Of a DNA stretch of 6,733 nucleotides, positions 1-5,980 are shown one piece after another. The notes below the pieces were generated by a model. That model saw only the letters and a list, made by a program, of their open reading frames with translations, ran no database searches and was not told where the DNA came from. This DNA comes from DATIVK01 sp035465955 (GTDB taxonomy: Bacteria; Myxococcota; Myxococcia; Myxococcales; Anaeromyxobacteraceae). The position numbers and the translations under genes are program-made. The stretch spans positions 1 through 6,733 of the forward strand of contig DATIVK010000212.1 in assembly GCA_035465955.1 (NCBI GenBank), given 5' to 3'. How positions within the stretch are numbered: position 1 is the first letter of the stretch; every line of letters begins with the position of its first letter.

Positions 1-888
1 GACCTCTCGGCCCGCGGCGGCGACCGGCTGCCGCCGGTCGTGGTGAAGGGGCGGCAGCTCCAGGGCCATCGCCACGTGCTGGAGGTGGCGAGCGCGCAGG
101 TGAAGAGCGCCTGCCTCCTCGCGGGGCTCTTCGCCGAGGGCGAGACGACGGTCGTCGAGCCCGCCCTCTCCCGCGACCACACCGAGCGGATGCTCCGCGG
201 GATGGGGGTGTCGCTCCGCGTCGACGGCCTCTCCGTCACCGTCTCGCCGGGCCGGCCGCGCGGGACGCGGGTCGACGTGCCGGGCGACATCTCGTCGGGG
301 GCCTTCTTCCTCTGCGCCGCCGCCGCCGTCCCCGGGTCGAAGGTGACGGTGAAGAACCTCGGCGTGAACCCGACGCGCACCGGCCTCCTCGACGTCCTCG
401 CGGCGATGGGGGCGAAGGTGACGCGCGCCGACGAGCGTGTGATCGCCGGCGAGCCCCGGGCCGACGTGACCGTGGAGGCGGCGGGGCTGCGCGCCACCGA
501 GATCCGCGGCGACATCATCCCCCGGCTCATCGACGAGCTGCCGGTGATCATGGTGATGGCGACGCAGGCCGAGGGGCGGACCGTCATCCGCGACGCGAAG
601 GAGCTCCGGGTGAAGGAGTCGGATCGGCTCGCCGCGATGGGGGAGACCCTGGCCGCCGCCGGGGCGAAGATCGAGCTCTTCGAGGACGGCTGCGCGATCG
701 ACGGCCCGACGCCCCTCACGGCGGTCGCCGTCAAGACGCGCCTCGACCACCGCATCGCCATGTCCATGGCGGTGGCGCAGCTCTTCATGGGCGGCGCCGC
801 GGTGGAGCTCGACGACGTCGCCTGCGTGGCGACCAGCTTCCCGAGCTTCTTCCGCCTCCTGGACGAGGTGACCGGGGGCGCCCGGTGA
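1..888 (+). CDS. aroA: EPSP synthase (3-phosphoshikimate 1-carboxyvinyltransferase), 5'-truncated by window edge
   Basis: Transfers the enolpyruvyl group of PEP to shikimate-3-phosphate, the sixth step of the cytoplasmic shikimate pathway. The reading frame is open from base 1, so the GTG codons at 40 and 43 are internal valines and not the start. 295 residues are present; the family is usually 420-450, so roughly 130 N-terminal residues lie outside. Visible family motifs are SAQVK (91-105), SRDHTERML (169-195), GDISS (283-297), NPTR (367-378), the IDELP segment with the likely catalytic Asp at 532-534, VKESDR (610-627) with PEP-contacting Lys and Arg, DHRIAMS (747-767), and a normal C-terminus ending near SFPSFF. 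SAQxK, NxTR and RxHxE are class II signatures. The stop overlaps the aroE start in a GTGA quartet, which implies translational coupling. The identification is very secure; only the N-terminus is unknown. Confidence 0.97.
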   Translation, partial: DLSARGGDRLPPVVVKGRQLQGHRHVLEVASAQVKSACLLAGLFAEGETTVVEPALSRDHTERMLRGMGVSLRVDGLSVTVSPGRPRGTRVDVPGDISSGAFFLCAAAAVPGSKVTVKNLGVNPTRTGLLDVLAAMGAKVTRADERVIAGEPRADVTVEAAGLRATEIRGDIIPRLIDELPVIMVMATQAEGRTVIRDAKELRVKESDRLAAMGETLAAAGAKIELFEDGCAIDGPTPLTAVAVKTRLDHRIAMSMAVAQLFMGGAAVELDDVACVATSFPSFFRLLDEVTGGAR

Positions 889-1718
889 TCAGCGGGAAGA
901 CCGCGCTCTACGGCGTCGTCGGCCACCCGATCGGCCACTCCCGGTCGCCGGCGATGCAGAACGCCGCCTTCGCCCACGCCGGCGTCGACGCGGTCTACGT
1001 CGCGCTCCCGGTGGAGCCGGGGCGGCTGCCGGACGCGCTCCGCGGCGCCCACGCGCTCGGCTTTCGAGGCCTCAACGTGACGGTGCCGCACAAGCAGGAC
1101 GCCCTCGCGGCGTGCGGCACCCTCGACCCCGTGGCCCGGGCGGTCGGCGCCGTCAACACGCTGCGCCGGGCCGGCGAGGGCTGGGAGGGGTTCAACACCG
1201 ACGCCCCGGCGACGCTCCAGCTCCTCGACGGCGCGGGCCTCGTGCGCGGCGGGCGCGTGCTCCTGCTCGGCGCTGGGGGCGTCGCCCGCGCGGCGGCGTG
1301 GGCCGCGCTCGCGATGGGGTGCGAGCTGGTGGTGGCCGCGCGCCGGGCCGAGGCGGCCGACGCCCTGTGCGCGGAGGCGCTCGCGGCCGCGCCCCCTGGC
1401 GCGCGGGCGACGTCGATCCGGTGGGATCGCGCGTCGGCCGAGTCGGGCCGCGCAAACGCCATCGTCAACGCCACGACCATCGGCCTCCCTGCGCACGGCC
1501 AGGCGGAGCTGCCGCCGCTCTCGCTCACCGCGGGGGTGGTCGTGGTCGACTACGTCTACGGGGACACCGCGTTCGTCCGCGCCGCGCGCGCGGCGGGGGC
1601 GCGCCTCGTCACCGGCGAGGAGCTCCTGGTCCGCCAGGGCGCCCTCGCCTTCAGCCTGTGGCTCGGCCAGGCCGCGCCCGAGGCGGTGATGTCCGCCGCC
1701 GTTGGAGGGAAGAGATGA
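885..1718 (+). CDS. aroE: Shikimate dehydrogenase (NADP+)
   Basis: Reduces 3-dehydroshikimate to shikimate with NADPH. The 277 residues match the usual ~270-290. The N-terminal substrate domain has GHPIGHSRSP (13-22) with the shikimate-binding serines, NVTVPHK (64-70) with catalytic Lys70, Asn91 in GAVNT, and Asp106 in NTDAP. The Rossmann domain has GAGGVA (129-134) and AARR (151-154), where an Arg plausibly contacts the NADPH phosphate. The C-terminal QGALAF motif is intact. Two small departures from the usual pattern are visible. The Gly common shortly after NTD is missing (the sequence reads NTDAPAT), and the usual proline-containing loop after the VY motif is shortened to YGDT. The GTG start at 885 is chosen because it gives the standard N-terminus and overlaps the aroA stop. 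A G-run at 874-878 is a possible ribosome-binding site. The stop overlaps the aroC ATG (ATGA). Catalytic residues are present, so it is expected to be active. Confidence 0.96.
   Translation: MISGKTALYGVVGHPIGHSRSPAMQNAAFAHAGVDAVYVALPVEPGRLPDALRGAHALGFRGLNVTVPHKQDALAACGTLDPVARAVGAVNTLRRAGEGWEGFNTDAPATLQLLDGAGLVRGGRVLLLGAGGVARAAAWAALAMGCELVVAARRAEAADALCAEALAAAPPGARATSIRWDRASAESGRANAIVNATTIGLPAHGQAELPPLSLTAGVVVVDYVYGDTAFVRAARAAGARLVTGEELLVRQGALAFSLWLGQAAPEAVMSAAVGGKR
1704..1710 (+). promoter_or_regulatory. Shine-Dalgarno of aroC
   Basis: GGAGGGA lies four bases before the aroC ATG at 1715, inside the last codons of aroE. It is among the strongest Shine-Dalgarno-like sites in the window and fixes ATG 1715 as the start, ruling out the much longer in-frame extension upstream. 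Confidence 0.8.
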
Positions 1719-2860
1719 CGCTCCGCTACCTCACCGCCGGCGAGTCGCACGGCCCGGCGCTCTCGGCCATCGCCGAGGGCTTCCCGGCGGGGCTCACCGT
1801 CGACTTCGAGCAGGTGGACCGCGACCTGCGGCGGCGCCAGAAGGGGTACGGCCGCGGCGGCCGGATGAAGATCGAGACCGACGCAGCCCAGTTCCTGTCG
1901 GGCATCCGCGGCCGGACCACCCTCGGCTCCCCGATCGCGCTCCTCGTCTGGAACAAGGATCACGAGAACTGGAAGGAGCTGGTCTCGCCCTACGCGCGCG
2001 GCGGGAAGAAGCTGACCGAGGTCCGCCCCGGGCACGCCGACCTCGCGGGCGCGCTCAAGTACGGCCTCGACGACGCGCGCGACATCCTGGAGCGGGCGAG
2101 CGCGCGCTCCACCGCCGTCACCGTCGCCCTCGGCTCGCTCGCGAAGCAGCTCCTCGCCCACTTCCGGGTCCGGGTCACCTCCCGCGTCGTCCAGGTCGGC
2201 GAGCGGGCGCTCACCTTCGCCGGGCCGCCGACCAGCGCCGAGCTGGGCCGGATCGAGGCGAGCGAATTCCACGTCGAGGACGCCGGGGCCGAGGCCGAGT
2301 GGAAGGCGATCGTGGACCGGGAGCGGGAGCGCGGCGGCTCCGTCGGGGGCGCCGTCGAGGTCTACGCCGAGGGGCTGCCGATCGGCCTCGGCAGCCACGT
2401 CCACCCGGACCGGCGGCTCGACGGCCGGCTCGGCGCCGCGCTGCTCGGCGTCCAGGCCCTCCGCGCCGTCGAGATCGGGGCCGGGACGCGCGTCGACCTC
2501 CCCGGCGACCAGTTCCACGACGCGATCCTCTACGACGCCGCGCGCGGCTTCTACCGGGAGACCAACCGCGCGGGCGGGCTCGAGGGCGGCATGACGGACG
2601 GGATGCCGGTCTGCGTCCGCGCCTACATGAAGCCGATCCCGACGATGCTCAAGCCGCTCCCCACCGTGGACCTCGAGACGCGCGAGGCCCGCCAGGCGCG
2701 GTACGAGCGGAGCGACGTCTGCGCCGTCCCCGCCGCCGCCGTCGTCGCCGAGGCGGTGGTCGCCTGGACGCTCGCCGACGCGCTGCTCGAGAAGTTCGGC
2801 GGCGACTGCGTCGCCGACGTGGAGCGGGCGGTCGAGGCCTATGCCGCTCGGATCCGCTGA
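1715..2860 (+). CDS. aroC: Chorismate synthase
   Basis: Converts EPSP to chorismate by anti-1,4-elimination of phosphate. This is the last common step and needs reduced FMN, which is not consumed. The 381 residues fit the usual 350-400. Motifs in order: TAGESHGPAL (7-16) with His12; RRQKGYGRG (40-48); the GSPIALLVWNKDHENW segment (71-86); RPGHADLAG (104-112) with His107; ERASARSTA (126-134), part of the family signature; the VGGAVEVYAEGLPIGLGS segment; and near the C-terminus the ERSDVCAVPAA region followed by EKFGGD. ERASARSTA has Ser where most members have Glu (SARET), a position the signature leaves free. The start at ATG 1715 is supported by the strong GGAGGGA site and the ATGA overlap with aroE. 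In-frame codons upstream of it are only an out-of-frame reading of aroE. The 3' end overlaps aroK by 20 bases. Nothing indicates a fused flavin reductase. Confidence 0.97.
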   Translation: MTLRYLTAGESHGPALSAIAEGFPAGLTVDFEQVDRDLRRRQKGYGRGGRMKIETDAAQFLSGIRGRTTLGSPIALLVWNKDHENWKELVSPYARGGKKLTEVRPGHADLAGALKYGLDDARDILERASARSTAVTVALGSLAKQLLAHFRVRVTSRVVQVGERALTFAGPPTSAELGRIEASEFHVEDAGAEAEWKAIVDRERERGGSVGGAVEVYAEGLPIGLGSHVHPDRRLDGRLGAALLGVQALRAVEIGAGTRVDLPGDQFHDAILYDAARGFYRETNRAGGLEGGMTDGMPVCVRAYMKPIPTMLKPLPTVDLETREARQARYERSDVCAVPAAAVVAEAVVAWTLADALLEKFGGDCVADVERAVEAYAARIR

Positions 2861-3329
2861 GCTGCTCGCCCTCGCGGGGATGATGGGCTCGGGGAAGTCG
2901 ACCGTGGCCCGCCACCTCGGCCGGCTCCTCGGGCGGCGCGTCGTCGCGCTCGACGAGCGGATCGCCGCGCGGGCCGGGAAGCCCATCCCCGCCATCTTCG
3001 CCGAGGACGGGGAGGCGGCGTTCCGCGCCCTGGAGCGCGAGGAGGTCGCGGCGCTGCGCGGCCCGCTGGTCGCGGACCTCGGCGGCGGCGCCTTCTGCGC
3101 GCCGGTCAACGCCGAGCACCTGTTGAGCGTCGGGCGCGTCGTCTTCCTCGACGTCTCGGCCGCCGAGGCCGCCCGGCGGATCGGCGCCGGCGACGGGCGG
3201 CCGCTGGCGGCGAGCTGGGCGCCGCTGCTCGGCCGGCGCCGCCCCCTCTACGCGCGCGCGCACCTCCGGGTCGAGGTGGATGGGCTCTCCGCCGAGGCGG
3301 TGGCCCGGCGCGTCCTCGCGCTGCTTTGA
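2841..3329 (+). CDS. aroK: Shikimate kinase
   Basis: Phosphorylates shikimate at the 3-OH with ATP (fifth step). The 162 residues are close to the ~165-180 family norm. The P-loop is GMMGSGKST (13-21). Shikimate-site residues by motif are Asp38, Arg62 (in AAFR), the triple glycine 81-83 and Arg133 in the RxPLY motif; lid Arg120 is in GRPL. Two features are unusual. The DxD pair after strand 2 reads AxD (Ala36, Asp38), so the first, Mg-associated Asp is missing. The lid between Arg120 and Arg133 is also about six residues shorter than in the M. tuberculosis enzyme as I remember it. ATG 2841 is chosen because the next in-frame start codons fall inside the P-loop. It lies within aroC, giving a 20-base overlap, with only a weak GAGG (2834-2837) nearby. 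The family call is secure; kinetics may differ. Confidence 0.92.
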   Translation: MPLGSAELLALAGMMGSGKSTVARHLGRLLGRRVVALDERIAARAGKPIPAIFAEDGEAAFRALEREEVAALRGPLVADLGGGAFCAPVNAEHLLSVGRVVFLDVSAAEAARRIGAGDGRPLAASWAPLLGRRRPLYARAHLRVEVDGLSAEAVARRVLALL

Positions 3330-3365
3330 CGTCCCGAGAGGTCGCCACTCCGGCCGCCCCGTTTG

Positions 3366-3381
3366 TGCTTTATTGGCCGCC
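3366..3381 (+). promoter_or_regulatory. Possible leaderless promoter (-10 region) of aroB
   Basis: The 52-base gap between aroK and aroB is mostly GC-rich but contains an AT-rich patch at 3362-3374. Within it, TG at 3366-3367, one base, then TTTATT at 3369-3374 resembles an extended -10 (4 of 6 matches to TATAAT). It is followed by exactly 7 bases and the aroB ATG at 3382. No Shine-Dalgarno-like purine run precedes aroB, so transcription may begin at or next to the ATG. No convincing -35 lies 16-18 bases upstream; a TTGACG at 3326-3331 is too far away. This is inference from spacing and composition only. Confidence 0.35.
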
Positions 3382-4491
3382 ATGGAGATCATCGAGGCGC
3401 GCCAGGGCGAGCACGGGTACGAGGTGAGGGTCGGGGCGGGGGCGGGCGATGGGCTCGCGGAGCTCGCGGCCGGCTACGACAAGGTGGCGATCGTCTCCTG
3501 CGCCCGCGTGCTCTCGACGCCGCTCGCGAAGCGGCTCGTGAAGCGGCTCCAGCGCGAGGCGTCCGTGGTCCTCGTCCACGCGCTGCCGGACGGCGAGCGG
3601 GGGAAGACGCTCGCCGAGCTCGAGCGGGCCTCCGTCAAGCTGCTCCGCGCCGGCGCGACCCGCCGGAGCCTCGTCGTCTCGATCGGCGGCGGGGCGGTCT
3701 CCGACGCCGCCGGCTTCCTCGCGGCCACCTTCATGCGCGGCGTCGCCTGGGCGGCGGCGCCGACGACGCTCCTGTCGATGGTCGACGCGGCGATCGGCGG
3801 GAAGACGGGGGTGAACCTCCCCGTCGCCAAGAACGCCGTCGGCGCCTTCCACCCGCCGGTGGCCGTCCTCGCGGATCCGCGGGCGCTCTCGACGCTGCCC
3901 GCGCGCGAGCTGCGGTCCGGCATGGGGGAGGTGCTCAAGTACGCGGCGCTCGAGCCGGCGATGATGGGCAGGGTCGCCGGGGTCCGGCCGGGCGCGGCGC
4001 CGCCGGCGGACCTCATCGCCGCCTGCGCCCGGGCCAAGGTGCGCGTGGTCGAGGTCGATCCGAGGGAGAAGGGGCCCCGGAAGCTGCTCAACCTCGGCCA
4101 CACCTTCGGGCACGGGGTCGAGGCGGCCGGCGCGTTCGATCGCTACACGCACGGCGAGGCGGTCGCGGTCGGGCTGGCCTTCGCGTTCCGGCTGTCGGCC
4201 CTGCTCGGCCGGCTCGGCCCGCTCGCCGTGGCCGAGGTGGAGGAGGCGATCGCCGGCGCCGGGCTGCCCCTGCGCGTCCCGGCGGTCGTCGCGCGGCGCG
4301 CGGCGTCGCTGATGGGGTTCGACAAGAAGCGGACCGCCGCCGGCCTGCGCTGGGTCCTCCCGGTCGAGGACGGCGCCAGCTGGAAGGTCGCCTGGGACGT
4401 CGCGGTGGCGGACGAGGCGGTGGCGGAGGCGGTGCGCGAGATCTCGGAGCCCGCGGCGCGGCGCCCGAACGGAAAGGGGAAGCGGCGATGA
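3382..4491 (+). CDS. aroB: 3-Dehydroquinate synthase
   Basis: Cyclises DAHP to 3-dehydroquinate, the second pathway step, using NAD+ and a divalent metal (usually zinc). The 369 residues match the family (~340-390). Seen in order: PDGE (69-72) with Lys75; the NAD-binding GGGAVSD (102-108); RGVAWAAAPTTLLSMVDAA (119-137); GGKTGVN (139-145); Lys150-Asn151; and the three predicted metal ligands Glu183 (in GMGEVLKY), His240 (in LNLGHTFGH) and His257 (in YTHGEAVAVG). The 17-residue spacing of the two histidines is as expected. The C-terminus is a short basic tail (PNGKGKRR). The frame stays open 102 bases upstream, but that stretch is the 3' end of aroK plus the gap, and the conserved N-terminus begins at ATG 3382. 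That start has no recognisable ribosome-binding site. The stop overlaps aroQ (ATGA). Confidence 0.97.
   Translation: MEIIEARQGEHGYEVRVGAGAGDGLAELAAGYDKVAIVSCARVLSTPLAKRLVKRLQREASVVLVHALPDGERGKTLAELERASVKLLRAGATRRSLVVSIGGGAVSDAAGFLAATFMRGVAWAAAPTTLLSMVDAAIGGKTGVNLPVAKNAVGAFHPPVAVLADPRALSTLPARELRSGMGEVLKYAALEPAMMGRVAGVRPGAAPPADLIAACARAKVRVVEVDPREKGPRKLLNLGHTFGHGVEAAGAFDRYTHGEAVAVGLAFAFRLSALLGRLGPLAVAEVEEAIAGAGLPLRVPAVVARRAASLMGFDKKRTAAGLRWVLPVEDGASWKVAWDVAVADEAVAEAVREISEPAARRPNGKGKRR
4474..4480 (+). promoter_or_regulatory. Shine-Dalgarno of aroQ
   Basis: AAGGGGA ends 7 bases before the aroQ ATG at 4488 and lies within the basic C-terminal codons of aroB. It supports this start and coupled translation with aroB. 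Confidence 0.65.
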
Positions 4492-4925
4492 TCCTGCTGG
4501 TCAACGGTCCCAACCTGAACCTGTTGGGCGAGCGCGAGCCGGAGATCTACGGGCGGACGACGCTCGCCGAGATCGAGGAGATGGTCCGCAAGGCGGCGGA
4601 GGGCTGGAAGGTGCGGATCGAGCCCTTCCAGTCGAACCACGAGGGGGCGATCATCGACTTCATCCAGTCGAAGAGGAAGGAGGCCAAGGGGATCATCATC
4701 AACCCCGGCGCCCTCACGCACACGAGCGTCGCGCTCCACGACTGCCTCAAGTCGACCCCCTGCCCGGCGATCGAGGTCCACATCTCGAACCTGCACGCGC
4801 GCGAGGAGTGGCGCCGCAAGAGCATCACCGCCGCCGCGTGCCGCGGCCAGATCACCGGCCTCGGCCCCCGCGGGTACCTCCTCGCGGCCGAGTGGCTCTG
4901 CGCGGACATGGCGACGAAGCGGTAG
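4488..4925 (+). CDS. aroQ: Type II 3-dehydroquinate dehydratase
   Basis: Dehydrates 3-dehydroquinate to 3-dehydroshikimate by anti-elimination through an enolate (third step). The type II enzyme is a dodecamer unrelated to type I AroD. The 145 residues are typical. The N-terminus NGPNLNLLGEREPEIYG (6-22) carries catalytic Arg16 and Tyr21. QSNHEG spans 48-53. INPGALTHTS (71-80) contains Asn72, and most members have Tyr where this one has Leu76. EVHISN (96-101) contains Glu96 and His98, followed by Arg109. The C-terminal ITGLGPRGYLLAAEWL segment is normal. It overlaps the end of aroB by 4 bases, placing two consecutive pathway enzymes in a coupled pair. All residues I expect for catalysis are present. 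Lysine and isoleucine are more frequent here than in its neighbours, which is usual for this small conserved fold. Confidence 0.97.
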   Translation: MILLVNGPNLNLLGEREPEIYGRTTLAEIEEMVRKAAEGWKVRIEPFQSNHEGAIIDFIQSKRKEAKGIIINPGALTHTSVALHDCLKSTPCPAIEVHISNLHAREEWRRKSITAAACRGQITGLGPRGYLLAAEWLCADMATKR

Positions 4926-4937
4926 GGCACGCCGGCG

Positions 4938-5942
4938 ATGGCGCGGGTGGCGGTCCTCTTGCCCGCGCGGGACGCGGCGCGCACGGTCCGCGCCGCCGCG
5001 TCGTCGATCCTGCGCCAGTCGTTCCGCGACCTCACCCTGGTCGCGGTGGACGACGGCTCCCGCGACGCCACCGCCGAGGTGCTCCACCGGCTGGCCGAGC
5101 GCGACCCGCGCGTCGAGGTCGTCCGCGGCCCCGGCGAGGGGATCGCGCGCGCCCTGAACCGCGGCCTCGCCCGGTGCGACGCCCCGCTCGTCGCGCGGAT
5201 GGACGCGGACGACCTGGCCCACCCCGCGCGCCTCGCGCTGCAGCTCGAGGCGCTCGCGGCGGACCCCGCGCTCGCCGCCGTCGGCTCGCAGGTGAAGCTC
5301 TTCCCCCGCCGCGTCCTGCGGCCGGGCATGGTCCGGTACGTCGGGTGGCTCAACGGGCTCACCTCGAAGGCGCTCGTCGAGCGCGACCTCTTCGTCGAGG
5401 CGCCGCTCGTCCACCCGGCGGCGCTCGTCCGGCGGGACGCGCTCGGGGCGGCCGGTGGCTGGCGCGACGGCCCGTTCCCCGAGGACTACGACCTCTGGCT
5501 GCGCCTCGCGGAGGCGGGCGGGGCGCTCACCAACGTCCCGCGCGTCCTCCTCGGCTGGCGCGAGTCGACGTCGCGCCTCACGCGGACCGACGGGCGCTAC
5601 GCCCTCTCTGCCCACCGCGCGCTCAAGGCGGGCGCCCTCGCGCGCACGTGGCTCGCGGGGAGGTGCGAGGTCGCGATCTGGGGGGCCGGCGAGTCCGGGA
5701 AGGCCACCGCCGACGCCCTCGCCGCCGAGGGGATCCGGGCCGCCCTCTTCGTCGAGGTGGATCCGAAGAAGATCGGCCGGACGGCCCGGGGGGCCCCCGT
5801 CGTCGGCGTCGACCAGCTCCACCGCGCCCGCGGCCTGCCGCTGCTCGTGGCCGTCGGCGCCCCGGGCGCGCGCGAGCTGATCCGGGCGGAGCTCGGCCGG
5901 GCCGGGTGGGCGGAGGTCCGCGACTTCCGCTGCGTGGCGTGA
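4938..5942 (+). CDS. Family 2 glycosyltransferase with C-terminal Rossmann-like domain
   Basis: A 334-residue, probably cytoplasmic protein with two parts. Residues 1 to ~230 form a GT-A fold glycosyltransferase: VAVLLPARD at the N-terminus, DDGSRD (38-43) for the nucleotide, the metal-binding DxD-type motif DADD (89-92), a conserved VHPAALVRR region (158-166), and PEDYDLWLR (181-189) supplying a likely catalytic acidic pair. Residues ~243-334 start with VAIWGAGESGK, a glycine-rich nucleotide-binding turn, followed by VEVDPKKIGR and GAPVVGVDQL. This pattern resembles the N-terminal nucleotide-sugar-binding domain of PglD-like sugar acyltransferases, or the C-terminal domain of sugar C-methyltransferases. 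No signal peptide or membrane segment is seen. Donor and acceptor cannot be told from sequence; a role in surface polysaccharide or glycolipid assembly is a guess. It starts 12 bases after aroQ with a weak AGGG (4924-4927), so it is probably cotranscribed, though no functional link to aromatic synthesis is evident. Confidence 0.88.
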   Translation: MARVAVLLPARDAARTVRAAASSILRQSFRDLTLVAVDDGSRDATAEVLHRLAERDPRVEVVRGPGEGIARALNRGLARCDAPLVARMDADDLAHPARLALQLEALAADPALAAVGSQVKLFPRRVLRPGMVRYVGWLNGLTSKALVERDLFVEAPLVHPAALVRRDALGAAGGWRDGPFPEDYDLWLRLAEAGGALTNVPRVLLGWRESTSRLTRTDGRYALSAHRALKAGALARTWLAGRCEVAIWGAGESGKATADALAAEGIRAALFVEVDPKKIGRTARGAPVVGVDQLHRARGLPLLVAVGAPGARELIRAELGRAGWAEVRDFRCVA

Positions 5943-5967
5943 GGGGCGGGGCGGCGCCGGCGGGCGG

Positions 5968-5980
5968 TAAGATGCCGGGC
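5968..5980 (+). promoter_or_regulatory. Possible -10 element for a leaderless start at GTG 5981
   Basis: TAAGAT at 5968-5973 fits the TANNNT core of a bacterial -10 box and is followed by exactly 7 bases and then GTG at 5981. This is the same spacing as the candidate in front of aroB. It overlaps the competing ATG at 5972, so the two start models exclude each other. No -35 is recognisable in the G-rich sequence upstream. Six-base matches are cheap; this is a weak inference. Confidence 0.25.

Noticed and set aside
1325..1332. GCTGGTGG, identical to the E. coli Chi octamer
   Set aside because: Chi sequences are lineage-specific, and a single G-rich octamer is expected by chance in DNA of this composition.
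1112..1714. ~200-codon in-frame N-terminal extension of chorismate synthase, suggesting a fusion
   Set aside because: It is the out-of-frame reading of aroE and is Arg/Gly/Pro-rich. The strong Shine-Dalgarno at 1704-1710 and the conserved N-terminus fix the start at 1715.
1556..3109. Long open frame on the minus strand opposite aroE, aroC and aroK (517 codons)
   Set aside because: Very GC-rich DNA produces long antisense open frames. The translation is low-complexity Arg/Ala/Pro-rich with no recognisable motif, while the + strand frames are unambiguous shikimate enzymes.
3324..3331. TTGACG at the end of aroK as a -35 box
   Set aside because: A 17-base spacer would put the -10 in GC-only sequence at about 3349-3354; the AT-rich candidate at 3369 is about 37 bases away, too far to pair with it.
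3280..3381. 34-codon N-terminal extension of 3-dehydroquinate synthase
   Set aside because: It overlaps the end of aroK in another frame and crosses the AT-rich gap; the conserved protein begins at ATG 3382.
4143..5822. 559-codon minus-strand open frame opposite aroB, aroQ and the glycosyltransferase
   Set aside because: Compositional shadow: it spans three well-supported + strand genes and has a repetitive Arg/Asp/Glu/Gly composition without domains.
5943..5971. Possible terminator hairpin between the glycosyltransferase and the last gene
   Set aside because: The stretch is G/C-rich and can pair loosely (GGCGCC), but there is no stable stem of useful length and no T-run after it.
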